Source: Nigerium sp. (GTDB lineage Bacteria; Actinomycetota; Actinomycetes; Propionibacteriales; Propionibacteriaceae). Taken from it: a stretch of DNA of 64,000 nucleotides. The stretch spans positions 1-64,000 of the forward strand of contig JADJTH010000005.1 of assembly GCA_016711325.1 (NCBI GenBank), read 5' to 3'. Shown one piece after another: positions 56,124-64,000 of this stretch. Within the stretch, counting starts at the first letter, position 1, and every line of letters begins with the position of its first letter. The notes beneath the pieces were generated by a model. The model was not told the origin of the DNA and ran no database searches. It saw nothing but the letters and a program-made list of their open reading frames with translations. The translations under genes and the position numbers were made by a program.

Positions 56124-56702
56124 CTACCGCAGGTGCGGGTGCTCTGCGCCAGCCAATTTCGCAACTTCGGGAGTATCTAAATCGCGTGTGGCGGCCTCGG
56201 GGGCGCGCAGCCGCGCGACGTCCATCGCGCGCATCAGGCGTCGCACCGAGACGTCCTGGTCGCCGTCCAGACGCGCCACGGCGCGCCGCAGCGGGCCGCC
56301 CGCATAGCGGCCCGCGAGGTACTGCGGCCAGCCGTCGGCGTCCTCGAGCACGACCCCGTCCAGCCCAGCATCCGCCGTGGCCAGGAGGCCGACGGCGGCG
56401 TCCGGATGCGCGAGGTCGCCGGCCAGGATCAGCACCTCGTCGGCGTCCTCGACGAGCGCGAGCGCGGCGGCGATGCCCGCGACGGGGCCGCCGAAGGGCG
56501 GGTCCTCCCGGCGGAATCGCACCCGGGAATCGCCCGCCCAGTCCTCGGGCTCGTCGCCCGCCACGACGACCCGCGGCGCCCAGGCGAGCGCGGCGTCCAC
56601 GCAACGGGCGAGCAGGGGGCGTCCGCCGATGCGGAGGGTCAGCTTGTCCAGGCCCATCCGCGAGGAGCGCCCGCCGCCCAGCACGACTGCGACCCGGCGC
56701 AT
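56124..56702 (-). CDS. mobA: Molybdenum cofactor guanylyltransferase-like NTP transferase
   Basis: Protein of 192 aa. The nucleotide loop is VAVVLGGGRSSRMGLDKLTL (4-23), the fingerprint of MobA/MocA. PRVVVAGDEPEDW and PFGGPVAGIAAALALV follow, and LILAGDLAHPDAAVGLL holds the metal-binding Asp. It attaches GMP (or CMP) to Mo-molybdopterin; NarG uses bis-MGD, so MobA is expected. ATG 56702 lies 3 nt after the moaD stop. The C-terminal Asp/Arg-rich part is normal. Confidence 0.88.
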   Translation of the reverse strand: MRRVAVVLGGGRSSRMGLDKLTLRIGGRPLLARCVDAALAWAPRVVVAGDEPEDWAGDSRVRFRREDPPFGGPVAGIAAALALVEDADEVLILAGDLAHPDAAVGLLATADAGLDGVVLEDADGWPQYLAGRYAGGPLRRAVARLDGDQDVSVRRLMRAMDVARLRAPEAATRDLDTPEVAKLAGAEHPHLR

Positions 56703-56705
56703 GGC

Positions 56706-56945
56706 CTACCCGCCGGCGAAGGGCGGCAGGACGTCCACGCACCGCACGCCGGTCAGATTGGCGTCGGGATCGTCGACGCGCGCGCCGTCGGCGAGCAGCA
56801 CGCTGACACGCAGCACCTCGGCGAGGCGCTCGTTGCCGTCGCCGAGCCGTGCCCTCAGCCCGGACGCCGTCAGCCCCGAGGCCTCCACCTCGACCGCGTC
56901 CATGCCGGCCGCCTCTGCGGCTCCCGCGAAGAATCTGACCTGCAT
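56706..56945 (-). CDS. moaD: Molybdopterin synthase sulfur carrier subunit
   Basis: Protein of 79 aa with the ubiquitin-like fold: MQVRFFAGAAEAAGM, SGLRARLGDGNERLAEVL, RVDDPDANLTGVRCVDVLPP and a C-terminal FAGG. The terminal Gly-Gly is adenylated by MoeB and thiocarboxylated, then donates sulfur to cPMP in MoaE. Between moaA and mobA, 29 nt and 3 nt apart. Confidence 0.92.
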   Translation of the reverse strand: MQVRFFAGAAEAAGMDAVEVEASGLTASGLRARLGDGNERLAEVLRVSVLLADGARVDDPDANLTGVRCVDVLPPFAGG

Positions 56946-56974
56946 CGCCTTGGTTTCCTTTCCTGCCGAGTGCG

Positions 56975-57994
56975 TCATCCGCCGATGGCGCTCATGGTGC
57001 GTTCGGGCTGCTGGAAGCCCGGCGCGTCGATGCCGTGGGCCCGCGGCTTGCCCCACTGGGCGCCCCGCCAGACCCGGGCGAGGTCGTCGTCGCTGCCGCC
57101 TGAACGCAACAGCCCGCGCAGGTCGGTCTCGTCGCGCGAGAACAGGCAGGAGCGGACCTGGCCGTCCGACGTGAGGCGGGTGCGGTCGCACGCGCCGCAG
57201 AACGGGTGGGTCACGGACGCGATGACGCCGACCCGGCCGCCGGGCTGGCCGGCGTCGGCGGCGACGTGCCACAGCGCGGCGGGCGCCGCACCGCGCGGCT
57301 CGACCGCGGGCGTCAGCGCGAAGGTCGCGCCCAACTCGGCCAGGATCTCGTCGGCGCTCACCAGCGCGTCGCGGCGCCATTCACCCGCAGGGCCGAGCGG
57401 CATCTGTTCGATGAAGCGCAACTCGTAACCCCGCTCCAGGCTGAAGCGGGCGAGCGGCACGATGTCGGCCTCGTTGATGTCACGCATCACGACCGCGTTG
57501 ATCTTGAGCGGGCGCAGGCCCGCGCGATCGGTCGCGGCGATGCCGGCGAGGACATCGTCGAGCCGGTCGCGGCGCGAGAGTCGGGCGTAGCGGGCGCGGT
57601 CGAGCGAGTCCAGGGAGATGTTCACCCGGTCGAGCCCGGCCGCGCGCAGGCCGTCGATGCGACGGTCGAGGCCGAGCCCGTTGGTGGTCAGGGCCAGTTC
57701 CGGACGCCCGTGCGCGCCGCGTAGACCGGCCGCGCCCGCCACGATGCGCTCGAGTCCGCGGCGCAGCAGCGGTTCGCCGCCCGTGAACCGGATGCAGGTC
57801 ACGCCGAAGCGCTCGACGGCCACGCGCAGCAGTCGCAGGACCTCGTCGTCGGTGAGCGTGCCCTCGACCGGAAGCCAGGCGAGTCCGTCCGCCGGCATGC
57901 AGTAGCTGCAGCGCAGGTTGCACCGATCGGTCAGCGAGACGCGCAGGTCGCGCGCGACCCGCCCGTGCCGATCGGCCAATTGTCCAAGCAACAT
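56975..57994 (-). CDS. moaA: GTP 3',8-cyclase
   Basis: Protein of 339 aa. The radical SAM cluster is CNLRCSYC (Cys25, 29, 32), and the C-terminal second [4Fe-4S] cluster has Cys266, Cys269 and Cys283 in FCGACDRTRLTSDGQVRSC. GGEPLLRRGLERI and VNISLDSLDRARY are further core motifs. It ends with the essential Gly-Gly (SAIGG) that enters the active site. It converts GTP to 3',8-cyclo-H2-GTP. Start ATG 57994 is leaderless: minus-strand TACAGT lies 6 nt upstream. First gene of moaA-moaD-mobA. Confidence 0.95.
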   Translation of the reverse strand: MLLGQLADRHGRVARDLRVSLTDRCNLRCSYCMPADGLAWLPVEGTLTDDEVLRLLRVAVERFGVTCIRFTGGEPLLRRGLERIVAGAAGLRGAHGRPELALTTNGLGLDRRIDGLRAAGLDRVNISLDSLDRARYARLSRRDRLDDVLAGIAATDRAGLRPLKINAVVMRDINEADIVPLARFSLERGYELRFIEQMPLGPAGEWRRDALVSADEILAELGATFALTPAVEPRGAAPAALWHVAADAGQPGGRVGVIASVTHPFCGACDRTRLTSDGQVRSCLFSRDETDLRGLLRSGGSDDDLARVWRGAQWGKPRAHGIDAPGFQQPERTMSAIGG

Positions 57995-58000
57995 GGATGA

Positions 58001-58006
58001 ACTGTA
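58001..58006 (-). promoter_or_regulatory. -10 element for leaderless moaA
   Basis: TACAGT on the minus strand lies 6 nt before ATG 57994. Confidence 0.5.
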
Positions 58007-58062
58007 GCGGTGCCCGATGGGAACCAGCGGCGCCGGTGGCGGCCGGGTGAGAGAATGCATGG

Positions 58063-58701
58063 GTGACTCTCCCGCAACAGCACGGGCTTGGGCCCACGCG
58101 CGCCCGAGCGCTGACGCTCTTGCAGCGGACGGCGGAACCCCTGTCCGTGGGCGAGGTCGCCGACAGCCTGGGGGTGCACAAGAACTCGGCCCGCTTTCAT
58201 CTCGACGCGCTCGTCGAGGCGGGGTACGCGGAGCGCGCGGTGGCTACACCGCGCGCGCAGGGGCGTCCGCCCTTGGTGTACTCGGCCACCAACGCCGCAC
58301 CCACCATGAACCACGTGCACCTGCTCGAGTTGATCGACGTCCTCCTCGCCGGCGTCCTCGTGGGTACCCCGGACGCGCACGCCGTCGGTGAGCGGGCCGG
58401 CCGAGAGTGGGGCGCCGGACTGGTGGAACCGGGAACGCCGGCCGATCGGGTGGCCGGTGAGCTGGCCGGTCACCTCGCCGAGCGCGGCTTCGGCATCGAG
58501 CGCGACGGCGACGATCTGAGGTTCACCCGCTGCCCGTTTCGGGGGATCGTCGCGACGGAGCGGATGCCGCTCGTGTGCGCGATCCACCAGGGGTTGATCG
58601 AGGGATACCTGGGCGCCAGCCAGGGTGACCTTCGCGCGTCCCGGCTCGCGATCGGTCCTCAGGTCTGCATCTCCAGACTCACGCGGCCCGAGCAGGCCTG
58701 A
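58063..58701 (+). CDS. Winged-helix regulator with C-terminal Cys cluster (Fe-S type)
   Basis: Protein of 212 aa. The N-terminal winged helix is PLSVGEVADSLGVHKNSARF (27-46) with the wing RPPLVYSAT. The C-terminal half has CPF at 157, C172 and His175 (PLVCAIHQGLIEG) and C202, the pattern seen in Fe-S or metal-sensing regulators of the SufR/ArsR-like type. Divergent from moaA, it is well placed to control Moco or nitrate respiration genes in response to O2, NO or iron-sulfur status; this is inference. Start GTG 58063, with GAGAAT 6 nt upstream as a weak leaderless -10. Confidence 0.78.
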   Translation: MTLPQQHGLGPTRARALTLLQRTAEPLSVGEVADSLGVHKNSARFHLDALVEAGYAERAVATPRAQGRPPLVYSATNAAPTMNHVHLLELIDVLLAGVLVGTPDAHAVGERAGREWGAGLVEPGTPADRVAGELAGHLAERGFGIERDGDDLRFTRCPFRGIVATERMPLVCAIHQGLIEGYLGASQGDLRASRLAIGPQVCISRLTRPEQA

Positions 58702-58732
58702 CCGCCGCGACCTCGGCGCTGGCCCGCTCAGG

Positions 58733-59554
58733 CTACGCGCGGTCGAAGAGACCGGCCAGCTCGAATGCCGCGACGATGCCCGCCCGCTCGGGGCCGGGGA
58801 CGACATGATCGGCGTGGGCGAGGAGCGCGGCCGGCGCTCCCGCGATCGCGACGGCGGTGCCCGCCTCCTGAAGCATCTCGATGTCGTTGTGCCCGTCGCC
58901 GACCGCCACCGCGTCAGCCAAGGTGAGACCGAGCCGCTCGGTGACCGTCCTCATGCCGACCGCCTTGGTGACCGCCGCGAGGAAGATCTCACCGGCGTGG
59001 CCGTCGTGCCAGGGCAGGGAGCTGGGCAGGCCCGTCACGTCAGGCCCGATGCGGCCGGCGAGGTCGCGGGTCGCCATCGGGGCCTGCCAGCACACGACCT
59101 TCCCGAAGGGCGGCGGCGGGGTCATGTCCGAGACCCGCAGCGTCCGGAGGATGATCGGGAAGTCGCTGAAGGTGGGGCCGACGAGGCCGCCGATGGCCCG
59201 TAACGCGTCGAGTCCGGGCGCCGACGCATACAGGCCATCGGACGCCTCGAGCGTGTAGTGGACGCCGTGCTCGTCGAGTACCGAGACCGTGGTGGCGGCC
59301 AGTTCGGGTGAGAACACCGTGTCGGTCAGCACCCGCCCATCGAGTTCGATGTAGCCGCCGGCGAGCCCGATCACCCCGTCGAACAGGGACACGAGGGCGT
59401 CCGTGATCAGTGGGCGCGGGCGTCCGGTGCACAGGAAGACGCGGTGACCGGCGGACTGGGCGGCGTGAACGGCCTCGACGTGCTCCGGGGGGACGCCCGA
59501 GGGCGCGGCGAACGTCCCGTCGTAGTCGAGGAAGGCTGCTTTCATGCGGTCCAT
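58733..59554 (-). CDS. HAD-superfamily phosphatase, Cof type (second copy)
   Basis: Protein of 273 aa. Motif I is AAFLDYDGTFAAP, motif II FLCTGRPRP, motif IV AVGDGHNDIEML near 222, with a C2 cap. It is related to the HAD protein at 6011-6877 in layout but distinct in sequence. Substrate unknown. A start at the internal ATG 59545 is equally possible, since no clear ribosome binding site marks either. It is convergent with the winged-helix regulator. Confidence 0.83.
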   Translation of the reverse strand: MDRMKAAFLDYDGTFAAPSGVPPEHVEAVHAAQSAGHRVFLCTGRPRPLITDALVSLFDGVIGLAGGYIELDGRVLTDTVFSPELAATTVSVLDEHGVHYTLEASDGLYASAPGLDALRAIGGLVGPTFSDFPIILRTLRVSDMTPPPPFGKVVCWQAPMATRDLAGRIGPDVTGLPSSLPWHDGHAGEIFLAAVTKAVGMRTVTERLGLTLADAVAVGDGHNDIEMLQEAGTAVAIAGAPAALLAHADHVVPGPERAGIVAAFELAGLFDRA

Positions 59555-59706
59555 CGTGTCACGAGTCCGCGCGGGCTCCGGCCGGGCGTCCCTGTGCGCG
59601 CGAGCCGACCCGTCCGCGTATCTTGGTCGATAGCGGGGCGCGTCGGTGACCCCGTGGCGACCTGCCCGGACGGTCCGGGGGCGCGTGCGGAGAGGGAGGG
59701 GCGTTC

Positions 59707-60264
59707 GTGCCGAAGCTCATGATTGTGCTGGGAAGCGTTCGGGAAGGCAGGATCGGACTGCCCATCGCGGAATGGGTGAAGCGGACGGCCGAGGCAGACG
59801 GGCGGTTCGAGGTCGATTTCGCCGATCTCGCCGCGATCGCGCTCCCGTTCATGGACGAGCCGAACCACCCGAGGTTGCGCAGGTACACCAAGCGCCACAC
59901 GATCGAGTGGAGCGAGCGGGTGGACGCGGCAGACGCGTTCCTGTTCGCGTTCCCCGAGTACAACTACAGCTACGGTCCCGTGATCAAGAACGCCCTCGAC
60001 TACCTTCACGCCGAGTGGAATCGCAAGCCGGTTGGCTTCGTGAACTGGGGCGGCAACTCGGGGGGCACGCGCGCGCAGACCGCGCTTCGGCCGGTGGTGG
60101 GGGCGCTCGGTTTGGTCATGACCACGGGCAACGTCGAGATCAACGTCCCGCAGCGGCAGCTCAGCGACGGCGAGTTCGTCCCGAACGAGCAGCAGGCGAG
60201 CGTGCTCAAGCGCCAGCTCGACGAGTTGCTGCGCCTGGGCGAGGCCTTGAGGCCGCTGCGCTGA
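59707..60264 (+). CDS. NADPH-dependent FMN reductase family protein
   Basis: Protein of 185 aa. MIVLGSVREGRIGLPIAEWV is the FMN phosphate-binding start, FAFPEYNYSYGPVIKNALDY is the family signature of NADPH-dependent FMN/chromate/quinone reductases, and FVNWGGNSGGTRAQTALRPV follows. The start GTG 59707 follows AGGGAGGGG. Such enzymes supply reduced flavin or reduce quinones. The palindrome at 60268-60281 lies directly after the stop. Confidence 0.87.
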   Translation: MPKLMIVLGSVREGRIGLPIAEWVKRTAEADGRFEVDFADLAAIALPFMDEPNHPRLRRYTKRHTIEWSERVDAADAFLFAFPEYNYSYGPVIKNALDYLHAEWNRKPVGFVNWGGNSGGTRAQTALRPVVGALGLVMTTGNVEINVPQRQLSDGEFVPNEQQASVLKRQLDELLRLGEALRPLR

Positions 60265-60267
60265 CCT

Positions 60268-60281
60268 GGAGGGCGCCCTCC
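60268..60281. terminator. Palindrome after FMN reductase gene
   Basis: GGAGGGCGCCCTCC is a 14-bp perfect palindrome 4 nt after the stop, and TCCGCCCTCC (60280-60289) can pair with GGAGGGCGGA (60343-60352) further on. Probably terminator structure. Confidence 0.45.
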
Positions 60282-60435
60282 GCCCTCCGTCCTCGTCGGG
60301 ACAGGGAGCGCCCGCACCCCGCTCCGCACGGGCCGTCACCGAGGAGGGCGGACGTCCCTGACGCGATCCCGCTGCCTCGTGCGTGCGGGCGAGAGCGCGT
60401 CGCCGAGCGCGCCTCATCCTGGCCCGCTCGCGAGG

Positions 60436-60454
60436 TAAGGTAAGGCTTACTAAG
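60436..60454. promoter_or_regulatory. DtxR/IdeR-like iron box upstream of siderophore-interacting protein
   Basis: TAAGGTAAGGCTTACTAAG resembles the box at 16998-17016 (shared AGGCTTAC core) and ends 14 nt before the start at 60469. Confidence 0.65.
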
Positions 60455-60468
60455 CGAAGGGGTCTGTC

Positions 60469-61260
60469 GTGGCATTCAAGGACGCCCGCAAGGGACGGGG
60501 GCTCTACCTCGCCGAGGTGACGGCACGCGTGCAGGTGTCGCCGCACGTCGTGCGGGTGACGGTGGCCGGGGACGACCTCACCCGGCTGCCCCGGCACGGT
60601 TTCGACCAGTGGTTCCGGCTGTTCCTGCCGCGCGGCGACGGCGGCGCTGACTTCTCCCGCGTGCCCGAGCAACTCGGCATGGGCAGCTACCTGAAGTTCC
60701 TGACGTCGCCGTCCGGCACGCGTCCGGTCTTCCGCAGCTACACGGTGCGTGAGTTCCGTCCCGAGTCCGGTGAGCTCGATATCGACTTCATCGTGCACGG
60801 CGACCGCGGCATCGCCGGCCCGTGGGCGTCCGGCGCCGAACCGGGCGACCGGGTCGCGATCCTCGACCAGGGCCGCGGGTTCGACCCGGTGCCGGACGCC
60901 GGCTTCTACCTGCTGGCCGGCGACGAGTCGGCGATGCCCGCGATCGCCGGCATCCTGCGCGACCTGCCCCGGGACGCCCGCGGGCTGGCGCTGATCGAGG
61001 TGCCTGAGCCGGACGACGCCCAGCCCGTCGATGGCCCCGTGGGGGTGGAGGTGCGCTGGCTGCCGCGAGGGGACACGCATGCGACGCCGGGGGCGAAGGC
61101 GCTCGAGGAGCTGCGCGCGTTCGTCCCGGAGGATCCGGTCACGCTGTCGGCCTACGTGGTGGGCGAGCAGACCCTCGCCGCCGAGGGACGGCGTCACCTC
61201 GTGGTTGTCGGCGTCCCGAAGGCACGGATCGCGTTCGTGGGCTACTGGCGGGCCGCCTGA
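60469..61260 (+). CDS. Siderophore-interacting protein (ferric-siderophore reductase)
   Basis: Protein of 263 aa of the SIP/ViuB family. FAD-binding part: HVVRVTVAGDDLTRLPRHG, FRSYTVREFRPESGELDIDF and FIVHGDRGIAGPWASGAEPG; NAD(P)H part: YLLAGDESAMPAIAGILRDL, VEVRWLPRGD and a C-terminal VVGVPKARIAFVGYWR. It reduces ferric iron in siderophores in the cytoplasm to free iron. GTG 60469; the iron box upstream predicts repression under iron-rich conditions, together with the heme locus. Confidence 0.93.
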   Translation: MAFKDARKGRGLYLAEVTARVQVSPHVVRVTVAGDDLTRLPRHGFDQWFRLFLPRGDGGADFSRVPEQLGMGSYLKFLTSPSGTRPVFRSYTVREFRPESGELDIDFIVHGDRGIAGPWASGAEPGDRVAILDQGRGFDPVPDAGFYLLAGDESAMPAIAGILRDLPRDARGLALIEVPEPDDAQPVDGPVGVEVRWLPRGDTHATPGAKALEELRAFVPEDPVTLSAYVVGEQTLAAEGRRHLVVVGVPKARIAFVGYWRAA

Positions 61261-61306
61261 TCCGTGGTGGCCGGATCTGTTGCCACGTCGGTCCGGAACC
61301 GGACGG

Positions 61307-62368
61307 TCACGGCGCGACCGGAGCCCGGGGCGAGCCGGGAGCCTGCTCGACGCGGAGGTCCATGCCGGCCAGCGCATGGCTGAGGCCACGGTGGTGTCGG
61401 CTGCGCCAAGCGGCGACGAGAGTAAGGAGGACGAACGGCGCGACCGCCCGGCCGAGCGACTCGACGCCGCTCAGCACGATGTAGCCGCCGATGCCGGACG
61501 TCAGCTTGACCGCGCGCGCCCACACGACGCGGTCGTGGGTGGGCACGGGCTCGAGTTGGACGGCGGCCTCGCCGAACGTCCGACCGCGACGCATCACCCA
61601 CCAGGACTCCAACGCGAGCGCGGGCACGGTCGCGAGCAGTGTTTCGACGATGAGCGGCAGCTCGGCGAACGGGATCCCAAGGACGTATAGTGCGACGGCC
61701 CGCCACCCGACCGTCAGGCCGCCCCCGACCACGGTGGCCAGCGCGGCGTCCGTCAGCATGCCGATGAGACGGCGTCCGAGCGTGACCTCGGTGACCGCCG
61801 TCAGCGGCCGGGCGGGCCCGAGCAGGCGCACGATCGGGATCGTCAGCACCGATCCGATGACGGCACCCGAGGTGTTCAGGATCAGGTCGTCGACGTCGAA
61901 CACACGATAGGCGCAGGGGAAGTAGCCCCAGATCCCCGTGCGCTGAGTCAGTTCGATCGCGAGCGAGATCGCGAACCCGATGAATCCGGCGACAACGACT
62001 CCACGACGGAGCAGAGTCCGCACGAAGTAGCCGAGCGGGATGAACAGCACCACATTGAAGAGCGCCTGGAACGCCGGAAGGCTCCGCCAGAAATTGCGGC
62101 CCGCGGCAAGGATGTCGTGCACGAACGCGAAGGGGCGAAGGTTCGTACCCGCGCAGCCGAAATCGTCGGATTCGGGCAGTGGAACCAGCGTGTACGTCCA
62201 CAGAGCGACGCCGTACACGGCGACGGCCAACAGCGTGACGACGTCGACGAACCGGAGGCGTCCGGCTTTGCGGTAGCGCAGGACGGCGAACGGCACGAAA
62301 CCGGCGATCGCGAGCAGGCTGCCGAGAAGGAGCGCGATCCAGGTGCTCGGGCCGAACTGACTGAACAT
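61307..62368 (-). CDS. VanZ-like and RDD-domain membrane protein
   Basis: Protein of 353 aa with about nine hydrophobic segments. The N-terminal half is VanZ-like (VYGVALWTYTLVPLPESDDF, LFNVVLFIPLGYFVRTLLRR, AIELTQRTGIWGYFPCAYRV, then FDVDDLILNTSGAVIGSVL), and the C-terminal half is an RDD domain (GRRLIGMLTDAALATVVGGG, MRRGRTFGEAAVQLEPV). The combination is common in actinobacteria and its function unknown; VanZ itself affects teicoplanin resistance. ATG 62368 follows AAAGGA. Nothing is seen in the 234 bp upstream. Confidence 0.82.
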   Translation of the reverse strand: MFSQFGPSTWIALLLGSLLAIAGFVPFAVLRYRKAGRLRFVDVVTLLAVAVYGVALWTYTLVPLPESDDFGCAGTNLRPFAFVHDILAAGRNFWRSLPAFQALFNVVLFIPLGYFVRTLLRRGVVVAGFIGFAISLAIELTQRTGIWGYFPCAYRVFDVDDLILNTSGAVIGSVLTIPIVRLLGPARPLTAVTEVTLGRRLIGMLTDAALATVVGGGLTVGWRAVALYVLGIPFAELPLIVETLLATVPALALESWWVMRRGRTFGEAAVQLEPVPTHDRVVWARAVKLTSGIGGYIVLSGVESLGRAVAPFVLLTLVAAWRSRHHRGLSHALAGMDLRVEQAPGSPRAPVAP

Positions 62369-62602
62369 CGAAGGTGTCCTTTCGGGGGCGTCCGCTCGTG
62401 AGGTAGTGGCGCTCAACGGTAGGGCCGGCCGGGTGGGATCGGGTGGGTATGCGGGTGTCTGGACGCCTCGTGTCGCCTCGGACGCCCTTGCCCTCAGCGT
62501 TCAGGCCATCGACGACCACGACGGCGGGGGCGCCCGCGCGGGTTGGTGACGTTCACAGGTGCGCTGCCGCGCAACCACGAGGTCATCGCCGCGTGACCGT
62601 GA

Positions 62603-63289
62603 TCACGGCGCCAGCGTTCCGATGAGGGTGGCCGTCCCCATGGCGGCAACGCCGATGAGGAGCGACCGCGCGACGGAGCGCAGGACGCGAGTGCGGGTGA
62701 GTCGGGACAAGACCACCGACGTGAGGGTGAGCGAGATCACGACGCCCAGCAGTTCGGAACCACCGAGGAAGGCGCGCGGGGCAAGGATGGCGATGAGCAC
62801 GGGCACGAGCGCGCCGAGGAGGAAGAAGGCGCCGGAGCCGAGAGCCTCGGTGAATGGCCTGCCCACCGTCATGATGTCGTGGATGCCATACTCCGTCTCC
62901 AACTGCGCTGTCAGGGCGTCCGCGGCGCTGAGTTCCTCCGCGACCTTCCGGGCGGTCCCGGGCGTGAGCCCCTTGTGCTGGAAGTGCTGGGCGAGCTCGG
63001 CCATCTCCTCTTCAGGGCTGAGTTCGAGCAACCGCTGCTCCTCGCGGATCAGGTCCTGCTGGACCTCGCGCTCGGCGGCCTCTTCGCTGTACTTCACGCC
63101 CGCGACGGAGACGGCGCCGGCGATGGCCGCGAGTGCGACGATGGTGCCGATCGACTGCGTCGTGGTGAGGCTCAGACCCTCGGACAGGCCCGCGATGGCG
63201 AGGACGCCGTCGTTGGTGTCGGCGACCCGCGAGCGCACGTAGTCGGGCGTCAGGCGGCTACGCCACGACCCGGGCTCGCGTGCGGTCAT
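62603..63289 (-). CDS. VIT1/CCC1-type iron/manganese transporter
   Basis: Protein of 228 aa. The first helix region RVADTNDGVLAIAGLSEGLS matches the VIT1 DGI/xxx motif of vacuolar iron transporter-like proteins; five TM helices follow. Between TM2 and TM3 lies a Glu-rich metal-binding segment (EEAAEREVQQDLIREEQRLL, SPEEEMAELAQHF). It likely moves Fe2+ or Mn2+ out of the cytosol. ATG 63289 is leaderless: minus-strand TACCTT lies 6 nt upstream. The location near the siderophore-interacting gene fits an iron-homeostasis theme. Confidence 0.85.
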   Translation of the reverse strand: MTAREPGSWRSRLTPDYVRSRVADTNDGVLAIAGLSEGLSLTTTQSIGTIVALAAIAGAVSVAGVKYSEEAAEREVQQDLIREEQRLLELSPEEEMAELAQHFQHKGLTPGTARKVAEELSAADALTAQLETEYGIHDIMTVGRPFTEALGSGAFFLLGALVPVLIAILAPRAFLGGSELLGVVISLTLTSVVLSRLTRTRVLRSVARSLLIGVAAMGTATLIGTLAP

Positions 63290-63295
63290 GGGCCG

Positions 63296-63301
63296 AAGGT
63301 A
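63296..63301 (-). promoter_or_regulatory. -10 element for leaderless VIT1-type gene
   Basis: TACCTT on the minus strand lies 6 nt before ATG 63289. Confidence 0.5.
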
Positions 63302-63417
63302 GCGTCTTTCGCAGGTCGTTTGCTCGGTCGTGACTCCAGTGGCCGTAGGGGCCTCACGAGTTCGGCATGACGGTGGAGTGGGCGTCGGTGGCCTCGACCC
63401 GCGAGCAGGCGATAGTA

Positions 63418-63434
63418 TGTGCATATGTTGCACA
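63418..63434. promoter_or_regulatory. Operator-like palindrome upstream of IclR gene
   Basis: TGTGCA-TATGT-TGCACA has perfect 6-bp arms and overlaps a -10-like TAGTAT (63413-63418). It lies 37 nt before the IclR start, so autoregulation is likely. Confidence 0.55.
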
Positions 63435-63471
63435 CCTGCGGCCAGGTGGTGTGCGCGACCGAGGAGTTGAC

Positions 63472-64000
63472 GTGACGCAGACCGTGCAGCGAGCCATCGA
63501 CATCTTGGAGTTCTGCAGTGCCAGACCCCGCAAGCTCACCGAGATCGCCGAGACGTGCGGGGTGCATCGCACCACGGCCCTGCGGATTGTCCAGACCTTG
63601 ATGGCTGGAGGTTTCGTCCGCCGTGACGACCGTGGCCTGTACGGTGTCGGATTCCGGTTGGCGGCATTGGCCGACTCGGCCTTGCGCCAGTTCGATCTGC
63701 GAACGGTGGTGCATCCGTGGATCGTCGAGTTGAGTGAGCGGCTCGGTCAGACGGTTCAGTTCGCGGTGCCGGACGGAGACCGGGTCGTCTATGTCGACAA
63801 GATCGAGCCGCCGAACTCGATCCACCTCGATACCCGCATCGGGGGCCACGTGGTGGTGCAGACGGCGGGTGTCAGCAAGGCGATCCTGGCCTTCTTGGAT
63901 CCGGACCGGCGGGAGTCGATCCTGCGCCACGTCGACTTCGTCCGGTTCACCGACTCCACCATCACCTCGAAGGACGCCTTCCTCGCGCGCCTGGAGGAGG
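63472..64000 (+). CDS. IclR-family regulator, cut by the window end
   Basis: The first 176 codons are present. An IclR winged helix (TVQRAIDILEFCSARPRKLT, then GVHRTTALRIVQTLMAGGF, with the wing LYGVGFRLAALA) is followed by the effector-binding domain (VVYVDKIEPPNSIHLD, VVVQTAGVSKAILAFLDPDR). No stop occurs before 64000; full-length members are about 250 aa. Start GTG 63472 follows GAGGAG by about 5 nt. The palindrome TGTGCA-N5-TGCACA upstream is the probable autoregulatory site. The regulated pathway would lie beyond the window. Confidence 0.88.
   Translation, partial: MTQTVQRAIDILEFCSARPRKLTEIAETCGVHRTTALRIVQTLMAGGFVRRDDRGLYGVGFRLAALADSALRQFDLRTVVHPWIVELSERLGQTVQFAVPDGDRVVYVDKIEPPNSIHLDTRIGGHVVVQTAGVSKAILAFLDPDRRESILRHVDFVRFTDSTITSKDAFLARLEE

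Overview
The window is high-GC DNA with dense, mostly short-spaced genes, frequent 4-bp ATGA/GTGA overlaps, many GTG starts and many leaderless starts (TANNNT followed by 6-7 nt and ATG/GTG). With a WhiB-like protein, MurT/GatD, an ImuA'-ImuB-DnaE2 mutasome, HtaA-type heme proteins, a DtxR/IdeR-like iron box and a TCGAAC-N4-GTTCGA LexA box, it is a chromosomal segment of an actinobacterium. The HtaA/HmuTUV/heme oxygenase locus beside a respiratory nitrate reductase cluster suggests a Propionibacteriaceae-like organism; that family placement is inference.

Layout. (1) 1-4.1 kb: the end of an integrated phage-like or AICE-like element, all on the minus strand and translationally coupled: integrase remnant, a small split gene, excisionase-type HTH, DUF6011-like protein, primase/helicase, WhiB-like protein, two-module zinc protein. 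It is fused at about 4.11 kb to the 3' part of a broken dinB. (2) 4.77-7.9 kb: tRNA-Leu with an apparent 8-nt anticodon loop, nitronate monooxygenase, HAD phosphatase, alpha/beta hydrolase. (3) 7.9-17.0 kb: an iron-box controlled heme uptake operon (hmuT, truncated hmuU and hmuV fused by a deletion, three secreted HtaA-like proteins, a DUF916-like protein, heme oxygenase), divergent from an MFS transporter. (4) 18.9-25.0 kb: DUF3618 protein, peroxiredoxin, winged-helix protein, SulP transporter, tRNA-Lys, gatD-murT. (5) 25.1-28.1 kb: metNIQ methionine transporter preceded by a leaderless leader peptide ending in Cys-Cys-Arg. (6) 28.2-34.0 kb: SOS-type imuA'-imuB-dnaE2. (7) 34.1-40.0 kb: methyltransferase, hydrolase, flavodoxin, AI-2E family permease, a VapBC-type toxin-antitoxin, and two overlapping ferritin-like genes of which only one keeps the di-iron ligands. 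(8) 40.0-58.7 kb: a large molybdenum/nitrate respiration block: modABC with an HTH-TOBE regulator, mogA, moaC-moeA-moeB-moaE, two narK, narGHJI, mobA-moaD-moaA and a divergent Cys-rich winged-helix regulator. (9) 58.7-64 kb: HAD phosphatase, FMN reductase, iron-box preceded siderophore-interacting protein, VanZ/RDD membrane protein, VIT1-type transporter and the start of an IclR regulator cut by the window end.

How they work together. The mod genes import molybdate, the moa/moe/mob genes build and activate the molybdenum cofactor for NarG, and NarK proteins move nitrate and nitrite, giving a self-contained anaerobic respiration unit. The heme locus, the siderophore-interacting protein and the VIT transporter form an iron theme, with DtxR-like boxes at two promoters. 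Several local defects (integrase/dinB joint, dinB frameshift, split gene at 3.7 kb, tRNA-Leu loop, hmuU/hmuV joint) may be true decay or sequence errors; I cannot separate these from sequence alone.
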